A stretch of 64,000 nt of DNA from Dyadobacter sp. (GTDB lineage Bacteria > Bacteroidota > Bacteroidia > Cytophagales > Spirosomataceae). The position numbers were made by a program, and so were the translations under genes. The notes under the pieces are model-generated. The model had not been told where the DNA came from and made no database searches. It saw only the letters and a program-made list of their open reading frames with translations. The stretch spans positions 124,001 through 188,000 of the forward strand of contig NZ_JAGIAS010000012.1 in the NCBI RefSeq assembly GCF_017744695.1, written 5' to 3'. Below, piece after piece: positions 57,709-64,000 of this stretch. Positions within the stretch are counted from its first letter, which is position 1. Each line of letters starts with the position of its first letter.

Positions 57709-59178
57709 TTAACGAGGCAGACCTTCAATGAGGATCAGCTGGCTGGCCTGGTTCTCCGATTTACGGACCGAGCCGCCGTCAACTCCCTTATATTTATCGC
57801 CGCGCCAGGTATGCGCCTGAATGCCGAGCATGAATGTGTTCGGGCGGCCGGTAACATCCGACACGTCGATCATCCCGCTGCTTTCCCACGAACCGAATGC
57901 GGAAGTACCGCCTACGTTGTATTTGGCCGCATCAGCCTCCGTACGACGGTGGTCGATTTCGAGAACAGGCGTCAATTGTTTCGTGTTGAGATTGAACTGG
58001 TATACATAACCGTCGTGTTTTTCGTCGCCGTAACCGTTCGGGTCCTCCATGATGTACACGTAGTCGAAAGTCGCGCAAACGTTATCCGGGTTCTGGAAAG
58101 TTTTGGCGATGCCGGTGCGGTCGTCGCCGTCGAGCAATACTTCCAGTTTGCCTTTGAGCGGGTCGTTCGCATCGAGTACGACGCGGTAAATACGGCCATA
58201 CTTCGAGCGTGAATAGTCTGCATTCACCCCTTTGTCTTCCTGGCCCGTTACTGAGAAAATCACCTCGCGGCCTTGCGCAGCTCCACCCTTGCGGTAATCC
58301 ACGTCTTCCACACGTCCGAATTTGATAGCTTTCAGATCATTCACTTTTCCGTTGATCTGCGCACCGGTCAGAGTCTTGTGGTTATCGATTTTCACAAACT
58401 CCACATCATAGGTAGAGCCTGGCTTCATGTCCATTTCTCGCTGGTTGTTGTCAGCGCGTTTCAGCATATAGAGCGAACCGTTATCGAGATCGCCCACGGT
58501 GCTCGACAAATACATCGCCAGCTGGCCACCGTTTACATCCGAATCGTCGTCACCGATCACAATCACGGTTTTGCCCGGATACGCCGTTTTAGGAAGCGGA
58601 ACCGCGTTTTCAGCGCTCCAACGGCCAAGACCGGCCACTTCGCGGGAGATATTCGCCTGGCTTACGTTCGCATCTACGTTGAGCGCATGCGTACGCGACT
58701 CCTGGCCGCTTTCGCCGGAAGTCAGGAATACCGGACCGAAGCCGTGCTCGGCAGGCGTTACCAGCGTGGCTGAGCACAAACGCCAGGTTCCACCATCGGA
58801 GTTAAGCACATACTCCCCTTTTACAGGCTTGAAACCTTTATCGAGCGTAATGCGTGATACGGAGAAGTTATCTTCATTGTTCACCAGGATCGTGTAGTTG
58901 CCATCGGCATTCTGGAAAAGCCCCGCGCCGTCGGCCGACCCACCAAAAACGTAAGCGGGCGATTGTTCGAGCTGATCGTCGCTGCTCAGGAGTGAAAAGA
59001 GTTTCACATTGCTTGCCGCTACGCGTCCGGAAGTCGCGCCCGGGAGCAATTTGGCCAACACGGGCGTTACCGAGCGGTTTTGCAAGGTAATGTCCGGGCT
59101 GTTCGGATCGCGGTGATCCGTACACGCGCCCAGCGCAAGCAGGCCGGCCAATGCGGAATAAGTAAATAAAGGCTTCAT
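57709..59178 (-). CDS. PhoX/DUF839-like propeller lipoprotein
   Basis: The 489-aa product from the ATG at 59178 has a lipoprotein signal (MKPLFTYSALAGLLALGACTD, Cys19). It looks like a PhoX-type beta-propeller: LVNNEDNFSVSRITLDKGF, TPAEHGFGPVFLTSGESG, KFGRVEDVDYRKGG and YVYIMEDPNGYGD have the acidic ligands typical of calcium-iron phosphatases and phytase-like proteins. A phosphatase role is possible but not certain, since the family's key residues are hard to place by eye. A frame extends upstream to 59226 without a signal-like start. Confidence 0.68.
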   Translation of the reverse strand: MKPLFTYSALAGLLALGACTDHRDPNSPDITLQNRSVTPVLAKLLPGATSGRVAASNVKLFSLLSSDDQLEQSPAYVFGGSADGAGLFQNADGNYTILVNNEDNFSVSRITLDKGFKPVKGEYVLNSDGGTWRLCSATLVTPAEHGFGPVFLTSGESGQESRTHALNVDANVSQANISREVAGLGRWSAENAVPLPKTAYPGKTVIVIGDDDSDVNGGQLAMYLSSTVGDLDNGSLYMLKRADNNQREMDMKPGSTYDVEFVKIDNHKTLTGAQINGKVNDLKAIKFGRVEDVDYRKGGAAQGREVIFSVTGQEDKGVNADYSRSKYGRIYRVVLDANDPLKGKLEVLLDGDDRTGIAKTFQNPDNVCATFDYVYIMEDPNGYGDEKHDGYVYQFNLNTKQLTPVLEIDHRRTEADAAKYNVGGTSAFGSWESSGMIDVSDVTGRPNTFMLGIQAHTWRGDKYKGVDGGSVRKSENQASQLILIEGLPR

Positions 59179-59297
59179 GGTGAACATAAACTGATTAAGT
59201 GAAATAGTAGCACAAAGAACAGCCATTCACTTTTCGCGGAGTTTATGCATTTATTATCAGTTTGTTAAGAAGGCATGGCGGGCGTGGCCTGACGGGC

Positions 59298-59332
59298 GAC
59301 CGCCGGGCCTGACGGCCCAACGGTCGGCGGTC
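59298..59332. repeat. Nested hairpin in the divergent gap
   Basis: GACCGCCG (59298-59305) pairs with CGGCGGTC (59325-59332), with GGCC-TGAC-GGCC (59306-59317) nested inside. It sits between the divergent PhoX-like and metallo-beta-lactamase genes and resembles the GC-rich repeats at 9501-9582 and 15812-15892. Confidence 0.5.
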
Positions 59333-59393
59333 AACAATTCACCTTGCACACCCGCGTCGTCGCGCCTATCTTTGCGCGCTTACCATCGATCCT

Positions 59394-60278
59394 ATGCCGA
59401 CACTTCAAAAAACACTTGTAACAACACTCATTGCAGGAGCTCTCCTCACTCCTTTTGCCACGCAGGCGCAAAGTAAAACGAGAAAATTGCCATTCGTCCA
59501 GCAGGAATGGTCGAAGGACTACCGCCCGTTCCGCATCGCCGGAAACCTTTATTATGTAGGCACTTACGACCTGGCTTGCTACCTCATTGCCACGCCCAAA
59601 GGGCATATACTGATCAACACAGGCCTCGAAGAATCGGTACCGCTCATCCGCAAGCACGTACAGGCGCTGGGTTTCAAATTTGAGGATATCAAAATTTTGC
59701 TGGCCACGCACGCGCACTACGACCACGTAGCGGGTATCGCGGCTATCAAAAAGGCCACCGGCGCCAAATTCATGATCCAGGAAAAAGACGCCAAAGCCAT
59801 GGCCGACGGTGGCGCTTCCGACTATGCATTGGGTGGGCACGGAGCCACTTTCGAACCGGTACAGCCGGATCAACTGCTCAAAAACGGGGAAATTATCAAA
59901 CTGGGCACCATGCAAGTAAAATTACTGCACCATCCTGGCCATACGCCCGGCGCAAGCAGCTTTTTACTGACAGTAAGGGATGAAAAACGCACCTACAAAG
60001 TACTGATCGCCAATATGCCGAGCATCCTGGACGAAACCAAACTATCCGGTATGCCCGGGTATCCCGAAGTAGGCAAGGATTATGCAAAAACACTGGCTAG
60101 CATGCAAAACGAGCAGTTCGATATCTGGCTGTCGTCGCACGCGAGCCAGTTTTCCCTGCACGAAAAACATAAACCTACGGACCCGTACCGTCCGGAAGCC
60201 TTTTTTGACAAAGCAGGCTACGACAAATCGCTCGCCGGGCTGAAAAAACGGTATGACGAAAAGCTGAAACAGAAATGA
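59394..60278 (+). CDS. Subclass B3 metallo-beta-lactamase
   Basis: The 294-aa product has a signal peptide (cleavage near ATQAQ) and the zinc ligands of class B3: His106, His108, Asp110 and His111 in THAHYDHVAG, His183 in GHTPGASSF and His249 in SSHASQF. YDLACYLIATPKGHILINTGLE and the C-terminal PEAFFDKAGYDKSLAGL are B3 features. Expected role: periplasmic hydrolysis of beta-lactams including carbapenems. It is a single gene with no mobile element around it, so it is probably an intrinsic resistance gene of the lineage. Activity is not shown; some B3-like proteins hydrolyse lactones. Confidence 0.88.
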   Translation: MPTLQKTLVTTLIAGALLTPFATQAQSKTRKLPFVQQEWSKDYRPFRIAGNLYYVGTYDLACYLIATPKGHILINTGLEESVPLIRKHVQALGFKFEDIKILLATHAHYDHVAGIAAIKKATGAKFMIQEKDAKAMADGGASDYALGGHGATFEPVQPDQLLKNGEIIKLGTMQVKLLHHPGHTPGASSFLLTVRDEKRTYKVLIANMPSILDETKLSGMPGYPEVGKDYAKTLASMQNEQFDIWLSSHASQFSLHEKHKPTDPYRPEAFFDKAGYDKSLAGLKKRYDEKLKQK

Positions 60279-60291
60279 TCAATGTTCCTGA

Positions 60292-62178
60292 TCAGGCCGG
60301 AGAGAGTGAATCGACATTCTCTCCGGGCAGGAAAACGTAGAATGTAGTGCCGCTGCCCTCCTCGGTTTTAAACCAGAGCTTGCCTCCATGTGCCTCCACA
60401 ATCTGTTTGGAGATATACAATCCTAAACCAAATGCCTGTTCACCGGCCGTGCCTGGGCGCCTGGAAGCGGTAAATGGATCAAAAAGGTTGGGTATGGCCT
60501 CTTTGGGAATGCCCAACCCGTGATCCTCGACGGAAATGGTAACGCCCTTATCCGACTGCGTCGTTTTGACCCGGATCGTCTCTCCATCGGGGCTAAACTT
60601 GATTGCATTCACAATGAGGTTATTCAAGACCCGGAGTAACTTATCCGGGTCCGCATGCACGACCGCCCGCGCAGGATCATCCAGGATAAGGCGCTGGTTT
60701 TTCTCGGCAGCGCGGAAAGTCAGCAATGTCACGGCGTGGTCCAGAAAAACCGGCAAATCCACGGGCTTTTTGTGCAACTCGGTTTCCTTGAAATCAAAAT
60801 CCGTCTGGAGCAGATCGCTGATCATGTGCAGGCAGGTGGTGCTCGATTCGCGGATAAGCTCCACATATTGCTGCGCCTCCCCGGCCGTTGTGTCCTCGTC
60901 TTGCAGCAGCGAACACAATGCATTAATCCCGCCGATCGGATTGCGGAGGTCGTGCGCCAGAATTTTGATCAGCCGCGCGTAGTTCTGGTTGCTTTGCTCC
61001 AAAGCGTCGGTAGTCGATTCCAGTTGCCGGAACTGCATGGTCAGTACGCGATTGGTCTTTTTGCTCAGCTTCCAGTTCCGCCAGAGCACGACGATACTCA
61101 GCAACGTAAGCACACACACCGCTACGGCCAGTGTAAGCATTTCCGCATTGTACCGGGATTTCATCTCCGCCGAGATCAGCTGCTGGTCTTTGACGGCATA
61201 TTCAATATAATCGATTCCCGAAACCCGGTCGATTTCGGCCTGCTCTTCAAACAGTTTCAGCAGTTTCTGGCTGTAAATGAATGCTTCGGCATTCTCCTTC
61301 CGGGCCGCATAGTAGTCGTACAGTTTCTTGCACACGTCGCGTGCGTACATGCGATAGTTTTTTTGCTCCGCCAGTTCGAGGGCCTTGTTGTAAAACTGAA
61401 TGCCCTTGTCGCGATCCTCAGCCAGGTAATGATCGCCAAGGTCGAGCAAAAGATCCATACTGAGGTAGTTCAGTTCCAATGCCAGGGCTTTGTTGAGCGT
61501 CTCTTCCAGAAATGCCAGCCCCTTCTCACGTTGCCCGGTGTCGATCAGTTCGGTCGCCCTGAGCTGGTCGATTGCCAGTTCGAGGCGGACGTCCCGGTAC
61601 TTTTCGGCAATCTTGTATGCCCTGTCGATGAGCGCTCGTCGACGCGTGCTGCTGAATTTCTGGGGATACAGCAGCATGTAGTTATAGATCACCAGCGCCG
61701 TAATGGAATCGTGCTCAATGCGGTCGCCAAGCGCCATGGCCCTGTCGTAATTGGCCTGCGCCTTGTCGTGGCGGCCACTGATATTGTATACCGAACCGAT
61801 ATTCATCAGCGTCTGCACGATATTCGACGAATCGTCCAGCGTTACATATTGATTATAAGCATCATTATAGTAGCGCAATGCGAGCTGGATATTGCCCTTG
61901 ATATCGAACACCACGCCCAGGTTATTGGTGGCATCCGCCCGGCCTTTTTCGTAGTCGTTCCGATAGGCTATTTGCCTGGCTTGCAATGCATAGTAGAGTG
62001 TACTGTCGGCATTTTGTTCGTAGAAAAGCAGGGAAATCCGGTTGATAACATCCACATAGTTTGAACTGTCGCGAATGCCGGAAAGGCTCATTTGCAGCTC
62101 GCGGATTTTGTTGATCTGTGCCCAGGCGGAATGGAACGGCCCCAGTAATACCACCAAGCAAATGAAAACAGCCCTCAT
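60292..62178 (-). CDS. TPR sensor histidine kinase
   Basis: The 628-aa product has a signal peptide (MRAVFICLVVLLGPFHSAWAQ), a periplasmic array of about eight TPR-like repeats (about 25-330), one membrane segment (about 345-367), a coiled coil and a HisKA/HATPase core. The His is in IKILAHDLRNPIGGINALCSLL; N box NNLIVNAIKFSPDG and G boxes EDHGLGIPKE and GLGLYISKQIVEAHGG are intact. It likely senses a periplasmic or envelope signal through the TPR array. No response regulator is adjacent, so it is an orphan here. The start at 62178 opens the signal peptide; the frame extends to 62211. Confidence 0.88.
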   Translation of the reverse strand: MRAVFICLVVLLGPFHSAWAQINKIRELQMSLSGIRDSSNYVDVINRISLLFYEQNADSTLYYALQARQIAYRNDYEKGRADATNNLGVVFDIKGNIQLALRYYNDAYNQYVTLDDSSNIVQTLMNIGSVYNISGRHDKAQANYDRAMALGDRIEHDSITALVIYNYMLLYPQKFSSTRRRALIDRAYKIAEKYRDVRLELAIDQLRATELIDTGQREKGLAFLEETLNKALALELNYLSMDLLLDLGDHYLAEDRDKGIQFYNKALELAEQKNYRMYARDVCKKLYDYYAARKENAEAFIYSQKLLKLFEEQAEIDRVSGIDYIEYAVKDQQLISAEMKSRYNAEMLTLAVAVCVLTLLSIVVLWRNWKLSKKTNRVLTMQFRQLESTTDALEQSNQNYARLIKILAHDLRNPIGGINALCSLLQDEDTTAGEAQQYVELIRESSTTCLHMISDLLQTDFDFKETELHKKPVDLPVFLDHAVTLLTFRAAEKNQRLILDDPARAVVHADPDKLLRVLNNLIVNAIKFSPDGETIRVKTTQSDKGVTISVEDHGLGIPKEAIPNLFDPFTASRRPGTAGEQAFGLGLYISKQIVEAHGGKLWFKTEEGSGTTFYVFLPGENVDSLSPA

Positions 62179-62485
62179 GTAACAAATCACGCCATAGTAG
62201 TTCCGAAACACTTCAAATAAATATTACAAACTTTCGATTTAAATCCAAGAAAAATAAAAATGCGCCCTTGCGGGGCGCATCCACCGTCCCGGAGCGCGGG
62301 ATTCATCCCGCCGCTCCTTGCGACAGTGTTCAGTCATCGGTTTTAGTTAAATCTTATCCGTCGATTCAATCGACGGGAATTGATCAGAAAAATTTAAATC
62401 TCATCCATCGATTCAATCGACGGAAATTGATCAGAAAATTAGATCCTTGCCGTCGGTTTAAACCGACGGGAATTGATTAAATTGG
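62179..62485. repeat. Palindrome-rich gap with three REP-type units
   Basis: No gene is seen. ATGCGCCC-TTGCG-GGGCGCAT at 62260-62280 and a bulged hairpin at 62291-62317 are followed by three evenly spaced units: CCGTCGATT-C-AATCGACGG at 62358-62376, a one-mismatch copy at 62405-62423 and CCGTCGGTTTAAACCGACGG at 62450-62469. The spacing is 47 and 45 bp, and the linker GAATTGATCAGAAAA recurs after each. They resemble REP elements. Confidence 0.75.
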
Positions 62486-64000
62486 CTAATAGCCGGGGTT
62501 TTGTTTAAGCTGCGGCGATGAGTTCAGCACCGTTTGCCCGATCGGGAAAATCTCGGTGTGATTGTCGGCGTCCGCGGTCTTGTCCCACCATGTACCTTTG
62601 TTGAACACGCCCCAGCGGATCATGTCCGTACGACGACGGCCTTCCACGAGGAACTCCCTACCCCATTCGTCGAGCATTTCCTGGTCGGTAAGCTGGCTGC
62701 CGTCCGCTTTGTAAAGGCTTGGCGAGCCGGCCGGGTAGTTACGTTTGCGGACTGCATTCAGCAATGCCGCAGCGCCCGCTTTATCGCCCGCCCGGTACTT
62801 GCATTCAGCCAGTGAATAGTAGATTTCCGCGAAACGGATCTCCGCATAGGCCGACGCAATCTTGTTCAGGTCGTCGCTTGGATAGAATGGATATTTCACC
62901 GGGAAAATACCCGAGTTGTTATCCGCATTGTTCATATTCGAAGTCTTGTCGGCGATCGGTGTGCCCGGTTTCGCATCAAGGAACTTACCCACCTGGTCGC
63001 GGAAATACAAAGCATAAGGGCCTTTGAAACCACGAACGGTATCAGGCTTGCCAGCCGAATTGGTATAGGTCAGGTAACCGTGCAGAAACATCCCCTCACG
63101 CTTGCTGTTGCCCAGATTCTTGTATTTTTTCAAGCGAACATCATCCGGATATTTCTGGAACTTCACAAACGGCTTGCCCAATGCATGGGGATACTCTTTT
63201 CCGTCCACATCCAGGCCCGGCTGCATCGCATATTTCGGGTTGGCATTGCCAAAATCGGTGAACCCGAAATAGCTGGGCGCCAGGTTGGGCAGCATCCAGA
63301 AGTACATCCCGCCGTCATACTGCCAGTGGGTAAGCCCGAAACTGCCGGGGAAACCGAACACCGTTTCCTTCGAGGTCGCATTGTTATAATCAAATGGTGC
63401 GTCCCAGCGCGATTCGAGCACGTAGGTTCCGTATTTCCCGTCGATCATTTCCTGGCAAAGCTTCGCGCAGTCTGCAAAGCGATCGGTACCGGTGTAGACT
63501 TTCGAGTTGAGATACAACCTCACCAGCAACGATACCGCACCTCCCTGCGTCCAGCGACCTACCGCATTTGCCCCCAGGCTCTGCACCGTCGGCAGTTTAG
63601 GTAGTGACTCTTTCAATTCCTGCTCAATGAATGCGAATGCCTCCTGAGGCGTAACTTGTGGTCCGCCGGTAGTTTCGCCTTTCACCTTGGTCACAATCAC
63701 GATATTGCGATAGAAGTCCAGCAGGCGGATATTCAGCCACGCGCGGAGCGTGCGCAACTCGGCGATCATGCCATCGAGTTCGGCCTGGGTCATGTCGAAT
63801 TTCGAAGGGTCCTTGATTCCCTGCAAATCTTCCAGCGAGTTGGTCGCGAGCGTTATACCGCCATACAATGCATTCCATGGATCGGCGGTAAAGCCGTCGT
63901 TGGGTGTCCAGGTGTGGTAATGCACCCGCTGAAACTGCCCGCCGTCAAACCAGTCGCCCTGGCGGTTGGGGGTCATGATCTCGTCGGAGCTGTTTTCCTG
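62486..64000 (-). CDS. RagB/SusD-family nutrient-binding lipoprotein (5' end beyond the window)
   Basis: The visible 504 residues include the SusD hallmarks: SSDEIMTPNRQGDWFDGGQF near the start, LRAWLNIRLLDFYRNIVIV, GAVSLLVRLYLNS, the late helix AYAEIRFAEIYYSLAECKYR, and EWGREFLVEGRRRTDMIRWGVF. The frame continues past the ATG at 63976 to the window edge as QENSSDEI, so the gene is cut, and the signal peptide and first tens of residues are missing. SusD proteins bind a glycan at the cell surface with a SusC transporter, whose gene is expected upstream, outside the window. The glycan is not known. Confidence 0.9.
   Translation of the reverse strand, partial: QENSSDEIMTPNRQGDWFDGGQFQRVHYHTWTPNDGFTADPWNALYGGITLATNSLEDLQGIKDPSKFDMTQAELDGMIAELRTLRAWLNIRLLDFYRNIVIVTKVKGETTGGPQVTPQEAFAFIEQELKESLPKLPTVQSLGANAVGRWTQGGAVSLLVRLYLNSKVYTGTDRFADCAKLCQEMIDGKYGTYVLESRWDAPFDYNNATSKETVFGFPGSFGLTHWQYDGGMYFWMLPNLAPSYFGFTDFGNANPKYAMQPGLDVDGKEYPHALGKPFVKFQKYPDDVRLKKYKNLGNSKREGMFLHGYLTYTNSAGKPDTVRGFKGPYALYFRDQVGKFLDAKPGTPIADKTSNMNNADNNSGIFPVKYPFYPSDDLNKIASAYAEIRFAEIYYSLAECKYRAGDKAGAAALLNAVRKRNYPAGSPSLYKADGSQLTDQEMLDEWGREFLVEGRRRTDMIRWGVFNKGTWWDKTADADNHTEIFPIGQTVLNSSPQLKQNPGY

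Noticed and set aside
60295-60330. Terminator hairpin between the beta-lactamase and kinase genes
   Set aside because: The GGAGAGA/TCTCTCC stem lies inside the last codons of the kinase gene and has no T-run, so evidence is too weak.
60655-62064. 469-aa open frame opposite the TPR sensor kinase
   Set aside because: Antisense shadow in GC-biased DNA; no signal, domain or plausible start.
62358-62469. CRISPR-like regular repeats
   Set aside because: Only three units, each an internal palindrome with changing stem sequence, and the intervals are conserved linkers and not unique spacers; no cas genes are near.

Overview
The window looks like a chromosomal piece of a Bacteroidota member of the order Cytophagales, most likely a Dyadobacter-like Spirosomataceae. 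The support is family content (a SusD-type lipoprotein, a type IX secretion sorting domain, LytS/LytTR two-component pairs, ECF sigma factors with TPR partners, many small outer-membrane barrels and lipoproteins), the absence of purine-rich Shine-Dalgarno sites, and a base composition I judge by eye to be a little above 50 % GC. I recognised no rRNA, tRNA, CRISPR array or intact insertion sequence. No species is claimed.

Layout. 1-2507: three tandem paralogous outer-membrane barrel genes (the first runs off the left edge and is easily missed) plus a VOC protein. 2580-5492: a DapA-like aldolase and a cupin, divergent from a MocR-type regulator. 5621-15785: a sugar or sugar-acid area with a Tat-exported isomerase-like protein, a modular glucose/sorbosone-type dehydrogenase with PKD and cytochrome c domains, a divergent NrtR-like regulator, a Tat-exported Gfo/Idh/MocA oxidoreductase and a galactonate dehydratase with a complete active site. 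A lower-GC islet with a DUF6934 protein and unannotated small genes (10490-11598) interrupts it. 16935-22549: a LytS-like kinase, its LytTR regulator and a secreted T9SS-sorted propeller protein.

22546-29456 (minus strand) is a tightly packed seven-gene operon: SpeD-like pyruvoyl decarboxylase, DUF4178 protein, 62-aa membrane protein, DUF350 protein, membrane-embedded spermidine-synthase-like protein, exported flavin amine-oxidase-like protein, and a polytopic membrane protein. It reads as a membrane-bound polyamine-type pathway of unknown product. 29555-32789 holds two alpha/beta hydrolases, a degenerate FKBP lipoprotein and another lipoprotein. 32948-39480 is a CzcCBA-type metal efflux operon preceded by an OmpR-type response regulator without a kinase.

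40790-52799 is a run of exported proteins all on the plus strand: two caspase-family proteases, a papain-like protease fused to a DUF4384-like domain, a second DUF4384-like protein, several unknown exported proteins, then an ECF sigma factor, a membrane-anchored anti-sigma/TPR-like protein and a PKD/SBBP lipoprotein. This is the second candidate for an undescribed system. 53000-54583 is a DGPF protein plus ECF42-type sigma factor pair. The right end has an alpha/beta hydrolase, a di-haem peroxidase, a PhoX-like lipoprotein, a subclass B3 metallo-beta-lactamase, a TPR sensor kinase and a SusD-like gene cut by the window edge.

Intergenic DNA is unusually rich in short palindromes (547-714, 9501-9582, 15812-15892, 55473-55781, 59298-59332, 62260-62469) that look like several families of REP-type elements.
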